64,000 bases of DNA from Sesamum alatum (GCA_034509735.1 JACGWO010000012.1:25449188-25513187); one strand, 5' to 3'. Counted from the stretch's first letter, positions 35,674 to 48,677 are shown. Translations and numbers: made by a program. Notes: generated by a model from the sequence alone, not told the origin.

Positions 35674-38600
35674 TCAGAATTCAAAGAGGCGTAGCTCAAT
35701 CATCCCTTCTTTTCTCCTTGGAGAATACCATGCTACCACCTTCCCAGATTGCAGGAGCCTCAGGGAGTAATTCAAGCTGTATATCACATCTTCCACCTGG
35801 GGTCGAATCCCAGTAGATGATGCAAGGGAAAGCTTGGAATCTACTCGGAAGACAATGGGCCCGAGAACCTGCATCAGTTTAAAAACATCAAAGTTGATGG
35901 TAAAAAATTATAAAAGAGGAGGCGTCGTATACTTTCATTCTCCCTAGAAAAATATATTATTGTTTCTCTTGAATGTTTGCAATGCAAGATCTGGCAGAGA
36001 AGTCATAATGGTAAAGGAGCGTAGAGAACGTAAAGCTCACCTGCTGCTGAAATATTAAGTCTAGCGCAGGGGAAGATGGTAAATTTGATCGGTAACTTTG
36101 CGAACTCCTGAAAAGGTTCGACACCCTTTTGGCTAAAGCTGTAGCTGAAGCAACATTCAAGCGAACATCTGCCCTGGTGAGGTCTCCAAACAACTTTCTG
36201 AATTTACCATGTTGGAAAGTAAAGCATGCGGAACCAAATAAATCCGCACCAAAACGACCTCTATCTTTAGCCCCACTGAACCATGCCTCACAAGCACCCC
36301 CTAATTGAAAAGAAGGAAACCAAAAGCATAAATCAAATTATAACGCTCACCACGACATGGAGGCTTAGAGAAAAGGAGAGTGCGTGCTCGCTAAGTGTTA
36401 CATTAAAATCCGGCATAGATATATGCATCTGGTTTGCAGTTATTGCTGCCAGAAACAATCACAGGTTTTCCTAACAAATTGAATTGTAACGAACAAACTC
36501 ATTATTATGGAGTATGATCTGAAGCAACATTACAGGAAGTGTTCTCTACAAATCACAGAACCTGCTTTAGGATCAATAAGTTTTTCTGGTGTAGCTATGA
36601 ACTGATCAATCTACATCTAAACAGAAGTAAAGCAAACATCCTTGCACGCTCCAGCAATTAAAGAATTATATGCTCTAGTGGTATGAACGCCAATAAAAGA
36701 AGCATTCGACTGCACCATATGAAGGAAGAAATAATGAATTGCAATGATTGCAAAAGGGCTGCTTACAAGTAGTTAAGGGGCCAAATAGTTAGAGGTTGTA
36801 AAAGTATATTGTGAAATTTTGGGATTACCTATAATCCCAGATATTGCTGCATGAGGTTCTTTTAGACGAATATCATATGCAGGACGCAAATATTCGCCCC
36901 TTTCTGTGTGTATTATGAGATCCTGCTTTGTTTCTTTCTGCCTCCATAAGTCCTCCGACTTTTCATAAGAAAAGCCAGCTTTCGCGCATACGCCAGGCAA
37001 TAAAGCAACCGGTGCATCAGCATTAATGGAATCAACAGCCTGTGGAGTGCCGCTATTCTTGTGTAAGCCAAAACGGTACCGGAATCCTGACTCGGAGACA
37101 AGGGATGAGCAGTCCAAAGATACAGATCCAGGAAGTTCCCAGTACTTTCCTTTATGGTCTATAAACAGCTCCGGCCACGCTGCTTCTAAAGTAATATCAT
37201 GATCTGGAAGCTGCAGGTAGAAAGGGGCATAGAGCAAACATCAAAACAACAAGAATAATTAAGTCCAGACAGATCAAAAGACCAGAGTCAAGCACTTCAT
37301 CAAATGATAACACCAGAGGGGAAAAAAGAAGGAAGAAAGGATAATTCATATTTTACTTGGCATTCACGTAATGACGGTTAAGAGAAATAATATGTCAGCA
37401 AAGTAGCAAATGCTAGCCCAAAGAGATTGAATTTAAAGGAAAGAACCATAACTGGATTAAGTTTAGGATAAGCAGTATCTGAAAGCTCAGATATCTGAAC
37501 CAAACAGTGCTTACTTTTCTTTTATTCTTAAGTCTGTTAACTTGTCATAAATCTGGAACAGGTTTGTGAATGCAGTCATTCTAAGATGCTTAGCCTTGCA
37601 ATAGGTGGTGCACTGCTATATTCTTCCACTCTCTCAACCAATCAAGAGAAGAAAAATTCCAAAAATTAGACCAAACACCAACAGGAAAATAGTCGAAGTT
37701 ACAAAATGAAGGAAAATCAAAAACAAACTTGTAAGGAACTAATACATCAAGTAAAGAACTTTGCCTTGTGAAAGAGCATAGCCTTGGTGCACCAACTCTT
37801 CCTCTCACCATGCTTTTCAGTGCTCAGAAGTAAGGATGATGAGTATGTTAATGGTATCTGCGAGCATAGGTTAATTGCATACAGTGATTTGTCCAGGAAA
37901 TGCTTTGCAGTATCTTTAAGCACAGTCAGGTCCCATTCGTCAGCAGCAGAAACCTCGGCTTTAATAGAAGATATCAATTTCTTTGGACGAAAATGCCCAA
38001 TTAATCCAACCCACCTATACATTAAAAACGTGTGACACGGAATTAGTGCATGAATTAAAATATCTGCAAATGCAAGTAGAAGCTTCTCTCGAGTAAATTA
38101 ATAATGACAAGGTGTTGCAATTCATAGAAGTCAACATTTCCCTAAACATATTGTGACACATGGATCAGGAAGCGAATTTTTTTTATAAGTATTGCAAGTC
38201 GTGAGTTGGCAAAATCTCTTTGTAAGAAGATCTTTGCAACATCATAATATGTAAACATACACCATATGATAAAACTAAAAATCAACAGTGCAGCTTCATA
38301 AATTGAATCAGATGTACATCTCAACAAAGATATATGCTCTGTCTATAAGTAATCAAATGGAGCAAGTACTCGCCCATCAAAACTACAAATGCTATATTTC
38401 TTCAGCGGCCCAATAATACGGCATGTGCTTCCATGCATGAATTTTGAGGCCACACGTACAGAGTGAGCAGCTTCAGAAAAATCAGTTTCAGTGTTTCATA
38501 AACTCTTTCGGGAGCCAAATACCATAACCGAATAATAAAATGTTTTACAATCACTACAAAATTCATATGTACAAATGGAGACAGTAACTAAAAGATGTAT

Positions 38601-39288
38601 ATGAAACACATGTATGAGTCTGAATTGTAATGCATGGACTATTTTGCAGCATTCATGTACACTTCATCCCATTACCCATTCACCAGTTCTTAATAAGTTT
38701 ACTTTACTACAAGTAACAATCCACAAGCACAGAATCAGATAAACATATTCACCAGATAAGATGCCTTAAATCGAGAGAAGCACAAAACACACTACAACAA
38801 CACTCCTCCTAGAGCCGCATGAATTGAGCCAGCAACATAAATTTTTTACACTAATTTCGAATGTTTCTAACAATTTCTCAAAAACCCAAAAACATTCAGT
38901 AACATAAACTCACACACACATTGCAGAATCCCAAAAAAGAAAAAAAGAAAAAAAAGAAGGATAAGGAAAAGAACAGTCGCAAACGCCCGAGTCTCGGTGT
39001 TCAAAGTGTTTACCAGTCTCCAACAGAATATTTGCCAACAAGGGACTGCAGCGCGAAAGAACCGAGTTCCTTATGATTAGGCGAAGGAACATAAGATGGA
39101 ATGATGCCCAGCGGAAACCCATTTTTCAATATAGATAGCTGCTGAATTCTGAGGACTTTACTCGCTCTTGTACCATCAAGAGGCACGGCTTCCCCCGGAA
39201 CCGCCTTAGCAACACCGTCAAGGGCCTGCGGAGTTGATACGTTTAAGTCCCAGAACGCCGAATCCATCGCTGTTCTTAGGTACGCCAT
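35674..39288 (-). CDS. TGD4: TGD4, chloroplast outer-envelope lipid transfer protein, 453 aa
   Basis: TRIGALACTOSYLDIACYLGLYCEROL 4 works with the TGD1-2-3 ABC transporter to import ER-derived lipid into plastids; it binds phosphatidic acid and is a predicted beta-barrel. Five exons: 39288-39014, 38014-37765, 37210-36829, 36300-36041, 35868-35674. Junctions read GDW/WVGLIGHF, LFHK/LPDHD, SGIIG/GACEAWF and FQQQ/VLGP, all in frame; total 454 codons, close to the Arabidopsis protein. N-terminus MAYLRTAMDSAFWDLNVSTPQ and LGIIPSYVP match the family, as do RPKKLISSIKAE and FLDKSLYAINLCSQIPL. There is no obvious transit peptide, consistent with outer-envelope location. Oddity: the intron after exon 2 starts GC, not GT (AAG/GCAAAG). 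Confidence 0.92.
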
Positions 39289-39450
39289 TTTTGCTGGGAA
39301 AGTTAGCTGGTTTGAGGGATTGGGTGTAGTAATGTAATGGGACTGAGGGTTTGGCGTGATTTCTTATCCGGGAGTCTGACTCTCTCAGTTTTTGGAAGGG
39401 AGTGAGGAGGGAGAAAAGGGGTGTGTGTGTGCCTTTCTTTGGGTTTAAAG

Positions 39451-39513
39451 TTTGGATTATTGACAATTTGACCCTGTTAGAGTTTGGTTATTGACAATTT
39501 GACCCTGTTAGAG
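39451..39513. repeat. Tandem duplication of 31-32 bases upstream of TGD4
   Basis: TTTGG.TTATTGACAATTTGACCCTGTTAGAG occurs twice head to tail (39451-39482 and 39483-39513), differing by one deleted A. It begins about 160 bases upstream of the TGD4 start codon. Confidence 0.9.
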
Positions 39514-39699
39514 TTTGGAAATTGAAAACGACTCCGGATCTAACCCGGAACCGCCCCACTTTGAATGGGTTTCGACATTCGAATCAATGACCGAATCTCG
39601 GGGCCGGGGTTGGGTTTGATGTTTTGTACTTGGATCCGATTTTTATCTTTTTATATTATATATATATATATACATATAAGAAAAGGTATGTATAAATTT

Positions 39700-40029
39700 T
39701 ATTTATAGTTGCATATAATACACGTAATAATAGTTTTATAAATTAAGATAATCATACAAGAAACTCATTTTTTATTTTGATATTACTAATCTATTTTGAA
39801 TAACTAATGTTTTAAATAGTTCTAAATCTTTAAAATGATCTTTTATATTATAAGAGAAGATTAAAATATCATCGATATAAATAATAATAAAATTCAAAAA
39901 TTTGTTAAAAATATCATTCAAGATATTTTGAAATTCTGAAGGTGCATTTTTAAATAATATACATTTAATATTTGTGGAGCTTAAGTTATGCACATACAAA
40001 AATATCAAAATATATATATTTTTCAACAA
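39700..40029 (-). pseudogene. Endogenous pararetrovirus (Caulimoviridae) reverse transcriptase relic
   Basis: On the minus strand a short frame shows the RT core of plant pararetroviruses. There is an N-A-P-S-E-F-Q block near 39925-39945, then the catalytic Y-I-D-D box near 39865-39876 followed by ILIFS, and a degenerate connection downstream. The text is Caulimoviridae-like rather than Ty3-like because of the F-x-N-A-P-S-E-F-Q spacing, although Ty3/Gypsy is the alternative. The frame breaks shortly after LVIS, and sequence on both sides is AT-rich and stop-filled. No capsid, movement protein or primer-binding site is visible, so it is a decayed remnant and not a functional virus. Confidence 0.7.
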
Positions 40030-41106
40030 TATTATTAACTTATATTCTCTACTACTCCTTTTTTTTTATATATATGTTCTCTACTACTCCTATTTTTTGC
40101 ATTCTTTTACTATTGTTTTTAGCTGGAATTGAATTTTTTATTTTATTTTTCAATCAATATTTATGTTGTCCAGTTGATTATTATTTAATAGTGTCACTTG
40201 ATATGCGTATGATGATAATACAGAGTGAAAATTTTAGGTTGAAAAATCATCTAACGGTCTCTATTTGCATTTTTTTATTATATTTTTAAAATTAATATAT
40301 GTACTTTTTTGGCAATTACAAATAAATAATTAATTACTATTTTTCTCACGAATTTTATTTATTCTCCCTCTCACCATTTCTCTTATCTCCCTCGTTTTAT
40401 GCTATTTTTGGTTTTTACTATTTTTATTATTATTACTTTTTTTTTTTGGCTTTTGTTTATCAATTTATTTTTTTTATTTCTATTTCAAATATGACTACTT
40501 ATTGACTAAAATAATAGAAGGCAATATTTAAAAAAAAATTAATATGGGAGCATGTTTTTCTATATAATTAAAAATAATATTAAAAAAAGAAAATTTCAAC
40601 TTAATATCTTAAGGCTAAGGTCCCAACAAAGTATAATTTCATTATTATAGTCCCACCAAATATGCGAATATTTATCTCGCATGTATTTTTTTAAAAATAT
40701 ATTTTTATTTTAATTTTATAAATTTAACTATTAGTTTAAAATGTATTAATTATTCATTTACATTCTCCATAACTGAACAAACATCCTTTTCTTTAATAAA
40801 CAAAAACAACTCAAATTTAAATTTTTGAAAGTTTGCATTTTTAGCTCATAAACACACAAAAAATTGTACTTTCGATCTCGTACTTTACGGGTTAATATTT
40901 ATTATTTCACAAAATTAAAAACATTGAAGATGTGGTCATATGTAAATAATCCCATGGACCAAATGTGTTAAAGTTTAGAACCAAATTTGCAACGTGTTTC
41001 AATCATGTCGAATCAAAAATATTAATTTCGTAAATATAGAACAAAAAATGCAACACCCCCTATTTTATAGGACCGAAAGTGCAATTTGGGGATTGGAGAA
41101 CAAGAA

Positions 41107-41107
<1 letters not shown>
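40030..41107. other. Intergenic, AT-rich
   Basis: Lies between the viral relic and the AAGAB-like promoter. No feature can be supported. Confidence 0.5.

Positions 41108-41153
<46 letters not shown>
41108..41153. repeat. (TAA)n microsatellite
   Basis: About 15 TAA units, ending 120 bases upstream of the AAGAB-like start codon, so it lies within its promoter or leader. Confidence 0.95.
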
Positions 41154-41275
41154 GTCCGGGTTCCGGGTCAACACCGTAACCAGACCCAATCTTCTATTTT
41201 CATTCTGAAGTGTACGTAAAACCCTTTTGGCTTTGAGCAACACAACTGTGAGTGGGGGAGCAACAAAGGTGAAAA

Positions 41276-44200
41276 ATGGATCGAGAATCGCTGCAGAAGA
41301 GACCTGCGATCTTCGTTGTCGGATCCCCTAATGTTGGCAAGCGAACGCTGCTTTCACGTAAGGCTCTCTATCCCTCCCTCAATCGAGGTTTTGCTTTCTT
41401 TATTTATCAGAAATTTACTCATAGATTTTGATATACATATAGACGAATTCGAAGAATATGTTGGGTGGATGTATTTGTGTGAAACTTCACGGCCATGTGA
41501 GGAACTTAAATATCACGTGAATTGAATCAGTAGTATGCGAAGTAGTTTGATGATCTGAGGATTTTAGCAGAGGTAAATTGTGTTTGTGGGCAAGATGTGA
41601 ATGTATGGTACTTACTGTATTATATACTTGGTAATGAACTTGAAAACACAGTGGTCTTCGGAGAATATTAAGTTAAAAGCTGATGAAAGCACTGCAATCT
41701 GGCCATGAGTTTTGGAGGTTCTCCCATATTTTTGTGAAAATATCTGGAGACCATGGTTTTTGATTTGTTGGTGAGATTGAAATGTTTAACATTTGTGGTC
41801 ACTGGAGATTGTGTAAATGATTCTTTATCACATCCTCATCCAACAAAAAAATAGTCATTTTAGAGAATTTATTTGGTAAAAGTGTGTCTTTAGTTCAAAA
41901 TTTGGTTCTTAGTAGTTACAGCTAACTCTCATTTGCCTGTTCAAGAGTAGGAAGGAACATGGTGAGGATAAACAATTACGTCGCTCTCTTACTTTGGTAA
42001 CTGGAGTTGGGTATTCTTAAATGAAAAAGCAGAGGAATTAGAACAACAACTGTCTCCCTGACCAGGATGATTCATTTTCTCTTGACTTGAGGCCTTCAAT
42101 TGCTGCATTGTTCTTTATTTTATTTTTTTTTTTCTCTTTCCCCCCCCCCCCCCTTTTTTTTGTGTGTGTGTGTTATATATGTGTAGATGGGTTTCATCAG
42201 TATCTTGATTTTCTCATCATTCATATGTACAGGTTTTGGTTAAGTCTGTAAATCAAAATATTGTATTTTACTAAGTTGTGTAATCCATCAGATTTCACAA
42301 ACATCAGTTGAGAAAAATGTTTGAAGTTTCGACAAAATTAAAGATCAACGTGTGGCACTGCTCTGTCCTAGTCTTGGTACTCTAAAAAAGCATGTTGTTG
42401 AAGTTGTTGTATTTTGGTAGTGATGGATTCGCAAGTTTAGTGAAGTATGATAATGAGTTACTTTCTTTACTTACATAATAATGGATCACTCAATTGTATA
42501 ATGTTGGATATAGGACTACTAAGCGTGGACTTTGAAGATGCGTCTGATGAATCATCTGAGTTAATTGTCCATGGGTAAGTTCCAAGGGCCAATACGATGT
42601 GCTTTTATCTCTTAATAGATCATGGCCATCTTCTGAGATTCTGAATGTCGCTTTTTGATAAGGTGGACAATCAACACAAAGTATTACACAGCAGATGTTT
42701 CAGTGTGGATGGCTCATCTTTGTGATGGGTTATCTATTGAGAGCTTTCCAATTGTTGACCGGATAGTTGCCCTGGTGATGGTGTTTGACGTTAGTGATGT
42801 AAGCCTTACCCATTGCTCTTTTCTCGCATGGCTTTATATCAGCTAGTTCTTTGCCCTCCAAAATTGTGATGCCTATGCCACTTGATGTATAATATAATGT
42901 CTTATTTGACATAATTATTTGCAGCTCTCATCTTTTGTTGCTCTTAAAGACTGGGTGTCTGGCACTGACATTCGGAGGTTTGATATACTGCTATGCATCG
43001 GTAACAAGGTGGATCTTCTTCCTGGTCATTCGGCTCATACAGAGTACAGGAGGCGCTTGCTGAAGCATGGAGAATCTTCCACTAATCCTCAACTGGACTT
43101 CTCAGAGTATGGCATATCTGAAACTGAAGGAAGTAGTTTGCTGGGAGATGAAGAGCCATCATGGGGTTTTAAGACCTCATGCTTAGAATGGTGTCTTGAA
43201 CATAATGTTGAATATGTTGAAGCTTGTGCATCTAATGCTGTTTTTGACAAATGTAAGGCCCTCTCATGTTTTTCTGACGTATTACAAGGAGACATGTTTC
43301 ACTGGCTTACATACTTTTTAAATTTTTAAAAACTGGTGGATGGAGGTTTCTGGTCAACTTTCTCTATCATGGTTAGCCCCTCTGTTCATCATTGTGATTA
43401 GTATCATCATTAAGTTTTGGAGAGGTTTTATTGAGACAAAGAAATAGATTGACATGCGCAATGCGTGCCGGTATGCATGTCCTCTGAAGCATCACATTCT
43501 CCTTTTTAAGATTTTTATCGTCAGTAGTTGTAATCGCCTTAGTATGAACTGCTGAAATATGCGGGCCTAAGAATGTGCCACAGTCTGATGTTACTTGGGG
43601 TGATTTTAAGCCTGTCATAAGACATCCTTTTAGTTTTAAGTGCTTTATTCAATGTCTTCATGGGAAAACTTAGGTGATTCATGTGTCATTCCTGTAGTAA
43701 CATTCCTACAATCATATCCTAAAATTTTCTTTTCTTTTCTTAATGAATAATACACCATCCAAAAGCCATTGTATTTCTGAAAGTGCATCTAGCTGAACTG
43801 GAAATGCGTCTGGTATTCTTACTCAATATCTGGAGATATGATAGTGTTTTAAAGTAACTTCTTGTTACAGGCCTCTCCATAGATGGCGATTCACAGGGTG
43901 TTGAGAGACTTTATGGGGCTCTCTCTGCTCATATGTGGCCTGGAATGTTGTTGAAGTCTGGTGATAAGATCAACGAACCGTCATTACCTGAACAAGAAGG
44001 TTGATGTGCTACCTTGTTAGAATTAGCTTCTATTTCTTATTTTTGACAATGTTATTAGGTTCTATCGAACTACTGAATTGCTCAGGTTTAACCTTTATGC
44101 AGAGTCAGAAGAAGAATCTGATTATGAACCTGAATACGAGATATTATCTCCTGGTTCTGTTGGTTCAGCAGAACCATGGGACGATGTGGGATGGATGTCC

Positions 44201-44572
44201 GCAGATGGTCCTGTTTCAACCTCAGGAACTGGGGGACCATTGGAACGGGATCGTAACACCTTAGATGGAGATAGTGAAGTCAAATCAGGTGCGGAACACT
44301 GCCAGCCATCCACATCAGCTTCTCAGTTGCCGAAAGGACTCGACCCAGAAGAAGCAAATGTGGCCCATGAAGGTGACAAAACATCAGAGCTCGATGAGGA
44401 TAAAACTTATGATTTTGAGGATTTGGAAATGCTGATGGCTGAAATTGGTAATATGCGCAGTGGGTTGAGATTGATGCCCGATTTCCAGCGGAGGGAAATG
44501 GCAGCAAAGTTGGCCATGAAAATGGCTGCAATGTTTGGGGACAGTAGTGGAGGTGAAGAGGAATTTGACTAA
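41276..44572 (+). CDS. AAGAB/p34-like alpha- and gamma-adaptin-binding protein, 401 aa
   Basis: Homologue of p34 (AAGAB), a small-GTPase-like chaperone that helps assemble AP-1/AP-2 clathrin adaptors in the cytosol. Six exons: 41276-41357, 42514-42574, 42663-42798, 42925-43252, 43871-43999, 44103-44572. All introns are GT-AG and phases agree, giving 402 codons. A P-loop, GSPNVGKRT, lies at residues 16-24. An NKxD motif (NKVD) sits at 120-123 within LLCIGNKVDLLPGHS. The Rab-like domain runs to about 235. An acidic linker follows (EEESDYEPEYEILSPGS, EPWDDVGW), and the C-terminal helix is the conserved adaptin-binding-protein motif FEDLEMLMAEIGNMR...AAKLAMKMAAMFG. The first intron is over 1.1 kb and holds a poly-C/poly-T tract. 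Confidence 0.92.
42111..42180. repeat. Homopolymer tract in AAGAB-like intron 1
   Basis: T-rich tract, then 14 consecutive C (42140-42153), 8 T, then (TG)n. It lies about 350 bases before the intron's acceptor site and may be sequenced with error. Confidence 0.85.
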
Positions 44573-45687
44573 TGAGAGTGAGAAAATATAACATAGGCCA
44601 AAGGTTTGTCTGCCAATTACCTTTGCAATCTGATGGTAGAGACTGACAATCAACTTATGAAGGGAAGACAGACAGCTTGGATATATATGTGAAGAAAATT
44701 GGGACATTGTCAACTGAAGTTTGCCTGCATTCAGAACTGTCGTTGTGCTACATAATATGATATATGGGAGGATAGACAGCTTCGAGTTTGTAACTTTCTG
44801 TGCCACAGAAAAGAACCAGAGAAATTCAAGAGGTCAGTACTCGATGGACATAATGTAGTTGTATCCAATTTGAATAAGTATATGAATGTTATGTTGTCGA
44901 GGGGTGAGATTTTATTCATGTTTCTGGAATAATGTTGAGTGTCATCAGATAATGATTTGAATGATTGGGCCAATTTATGAACACTTCAATATTTTGATCA
45001 AATGATCTGCTCTCTTGTTGACTACAATCAGTAATATGGTTAAGGTGGGATGTTTAATGAGAGGTTCAGAAATTCTTTGTTTTAAACAGTACTGCAAATG
45101 TTCAATTCGTTTCCTATCTCTGAGTCATTGCCATGGACCACAGGTGTAAGTCTAGCTACATAAAGCTCTCCTGCCTTAATGCCTCTTGGCCATAGGTGCA
45201 AGTTCTTCCTTAAATCTTCTGTCTATCAAGGTTGCACTTAAATCTAGTGACAAGAAATAAGGAGTAAAGCATCAACGAGGAGACGATGGCTGTCCAGATA
45301 ATACATCAGATAGATATCCTAGGTAGTTGCATTCACCAATACTCCATCTTCTATGCCATTTGTTTAGGAGTGTTCTTTGATGCTGACTATTAATATTTAG
45401 CTCTAGTTTATCATGAAAAATGGTTATTTGTGGTGTGATGTTTGTCTGTGTGCTTGTTTCTCTGATATTATTGGTAGTTTCTTCCCATTTTAAGTAGTTT
45501 CCCTATCATTCTGCAATCTTATTGGCAGGTAAGTCAAATGTAATTGCAGACCTGTCTTAGGAAACTACTTCTGGACAATCTTTGCAGATGTTGCTCATCT
45601 CTATCACCTTTACAATGTCATCTTTTTGCATTTCTATTTGATCTGTTATGCCTATGTCCCACAATTAGGCGGTTGCATCACTTAGAG
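44573..45687. other. 3' flank of AAGAB-like gene, no gene seen
   Basis: The 3' UTR probably covers the first few hundred bases. No other feature is supported. Confidence 0.5.
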
Positions 45688-45855
45688 AGGGTGTTTGTGT
45701 GAGTTTATAAACTCTTAAAAACTGTTTGGTAAATTTCTTTTGAAAAGCTTATGAAATTTTAAAATAAGATGTTTTGCATCTTATAAAATCTTTAAAAGAA
45801 AAAAAAATTTAACTTCACCCAACTTTTTGTAAAACATCTTATAAAAGCTTTAATT
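45688..45855. repeat. Dispersed repeat with GAGGGTGTTTG end, second copy
   Basis: Starts GAGAGGGTGTTTGTGTGAG and carries the same AAGCTTATGAAATTTTAAAATAAGATGTTTTG text as 5010-5220. A foldback element is inserted at or next to its right end. Confidence 0.55.
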
Positions 45856-45858
45856 TTA

Positions 45859-46400
45859 GGGATAATTACACTCTTCTTCCCTGAGGTTTGCTCTAATTAC
45901 ACATGACTCTTTGTGAAGGAAAATCATATTTAGTACTCCAGAGTTTGTTTCTATTTTACAAATAAATCTTTCCGTTATTCAAATTCACTGAATTTGTTGA
46001 TATTAATAAAAAAAAAAAACTAAATGAAAATTAAAATTTACCAACGATTGACTTATTACTAACTTATTGTAGGTTAAACAAAATTTTCTTGACTATACTA
46101 TCCTTATAACGGTGATGATATATCTCCTCACACGTATTAACGTGTGAAGATGTATAAAGATAGTTTGATCATAAATATACTTGTTTGCCCTCCAAAAAGT
46201 CAGTAGTAATTCAATTGATAATAAATATCGATATTCAATTCAGTTTTTTTTTTTTAAATTAATATCAACAAATTCAATTAATTTAACTAAAACATGGATC
46301 TATTTATTAGATCGAAACATAACTCATGAATATTAGATGTGTTTTTCAAACCACATGTAATTTACACAAAACCTCAGGGTCCGCATCATGTAATTATTTC
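45859..46400. mobile_element. Foldback MITE, 542 bp
   Basis: The left end is GGGATAATTACACTCTTC and the right end, inverted, GAAATAATTACATGATGC. The next bases on each side match inverted (CCCTGAGGTTTG versus CCTCAGGGT). Flanks are TTAATTTTA (45850-45858) and TTAACCTTA (46401-46409), 7 of 9. The interior holds inverted AACAAATTCA/TGAATTTGTTGATATTAAT. Confidence 0.65.
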
Positions 46401-46658
46401 TTAACCTTATTTATCCAAATACTTTATGAATAACTCTTAGGTAGCATCTAATTCAGTCGACCTCCGCATCATGTATGGTGGAGATCACCCAGAGTCTACT
46501 TAGTTCTAGAAGCGATCGACAATTCTTCATGTTTGTTGTTTATGCTCTATGCCCATAGCTACTAGCTACAAGGATAATCATTTATGGAGTTCTTGGAGAC
46601 TAAGTTACACTTTTCAAGGCTTAAGTTATGAAACATACATAGTGCTCAATTACTTTTT

Positions 46659-46937
46659 CGGATAATTATATTTACACTTTTAATTTAAAGTTTATTTACA
46701 CAAATCACTCTTGTCTTTTGAATAATTATACGTACATCCATAAAGAATGCAGTATTATTCACACAAATTATCCCCTACTTTTTGAAAAATTACACATACA
46801 CCCCCAAAAATATTAACACCATTACACAAACTATTCCTATTTTTTAGATGTCAGGAATGATTTCTGTAATTATGCAAAAGATAGGGGCGATTTATATAAA
46901 CAGACCATGGATCAGGAGGTGTAAATGTAATTATTCT
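46659..46937. mobile_element. Foldback MITE, family C, copy 2 (279 bp)
   Basis: Left end CGGATAATTATATTTACAC; right end, inverted, AGAATAATTACATTTACACC. Shares GTTTATTTACACAAAT and AATTATGCAAAAGATAGGGG with 27692-27974 and nearly the same length. Flanked by an exact TTACTTTTT at 46650-46658 and 46938-46946. Confidence 0.8.
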
Positions 46938-46949
46938 TTACTTTTTAAC

Positions 46950-48660
46950 TGCTGAATGTGTTGGATGATGCGTATAAGCAAGAAATTAGGGGGCCCCAAA
47001 TCAGTTAAACAAGTGATGTAAGCCCCAGATGATGGTTTAACAGTTTAAATCAGATCCGAGTTGATTGGAATTCCTCTAAACACGCCTTTGATTTGGATAG
47101 GTTTTCTGAAACTTGCAAAGTCGTGTAGCAACAGATAATTGTGGTATGGGGCAAAACAAAAGTTGTCATTTCTTGCACATGAAAAGGCGAAACATGAGCT
47201 CTTAACTACAAGTCCTTCAATGTTGTTTGTCTTAATTTCGTTAAGTAAAAAACCTTGTACATGAAAGGTGCAATAATAAATGAAGTTTCAAGTCTTGGTT
47301 TTCAAGTCCCACTCATTTAATATCATTTATCTTCAACAACTAATTATGTTGTCATGTTTAATTCACTTTTACTTCAATATCTTTGTCACGATCCCATAAT
47401 TAAGGTTTGATTAGGAATAGTAAGCTAACAAACCAATCTACAATTAATTATTAATCGTGCATAGTATACCAGACAAACGATTACAATGAGCTGTTGTAAG
47501 ATTTAATGTTGTGATTATCAAATATGTCTAATGGGCAATACCTGTGTAATGTGTATCCTTAAGTCCAAGAATTTCGGAATATTGTGTTTTGCATACATAT
47601 CGAGGGTGACTCAAACGTTAGTTATTGTTAAAATTGGAACAAATGTAATTTAATGCAATTACCCAGTTCATTTAAATCAGACTCACTTGAGGCGGACATG
47701 TTATCCTCGAGTTTGTTTTCGATCTCCTAGCATGTAGTGAACCCCAAAAATAGTCTTTCGATACCGAAATCAATGTAAGTGGTTAAGAAACGAGCACTGT
47801 ACAAGGTTGGTGTCAATTGCGTAGTTAACTTTTAACTATTAAACTATTCATATCAATGTTTTACTTGAATCAGTCACGTTAAGGTACTGTACAAGATTGA
47901 ACTCCATAAATCTAACACAAGACCTATGGTCAAATTCAACAGTCGAGAATTAGGGTAAGGTGGATTTGTTTGACAAAAAAAAAAAAAAGCAAATAGAAAT
48001 CCTTAGTCTATTTTGATATTTACATAATGTTTAGGGATATTTTGATTTAATATCATGACCCCAACAAATTTTCTTCCCCTCCTAATGAAATAAGTAAATT
48101 GGTTTATAATGGGTCGGCATATGAGAAAGTTTTTATCTATATCATGTTTGATTAAATCAAATCAACAACATAGCACATGTAATATATGATTGGTGATTTT
48201 TCTGAAACTGTACATCAATTATACAACAAGCATGTTACACTTGACATATAATTAATTCAAATCCAGCCAAATTCAATCCTAATTAAAATTTTCCCGAGTT
48301 ATGACCCTTTTTTTTTCCCGAGAGAAATAAAAATGGGTAAATTTGACAGTTGAATGATGAATGTTGTACAGATAATGAGTCAGCATCAGCAGCAATACGA
48401 TGTTTAACGACAAAGCATGCAATATCGGACACATACATAATCCCAACTGCACAAGAATTGTGTTGTACTTGTACTTTTACATGTATAATACTATAATAAT
48501 TCTGATCATATTGATACATGTCATAAATCCTCAAAGCAATTCAGACAGAAGATACAATAAATCACAACTCTGATTTAGCATATCAAGAGTTTTGATCATC
48601 CTTTACTTCCACATAATTTCTCCCCCAAGTAATCACACTTTTTTCCATCACTTGGACACA
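46950..48660. other. Intergenic, upstream of the PMEI-type gene
   Basis: Contains a possible SINE-like stretch near 47200-47330 (GTTTTCAAGTCCCACTC) but no gene. The last 100 bases form the promoter of the inhibitor gene. Confidence 0.45.
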
Positions 48661-48669
48661 TCCATCTCC

Positions 48670-48677
48670 TATATAAA
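48670..48677 (+). promoter_or_regulatory. TATA box of the PMEI-type gene
   Basis: TATATAAA, 129 bases before the start codon at 48806, followed by a CA-rich leader ending in a CCCCCCACCCC tract. Confidence 0.75.

Noticed and set aside
41108..41179. Isoleucine-rich frame across the TAA microsatellite
   Set aside because: It is only the translation of the simple repeat.
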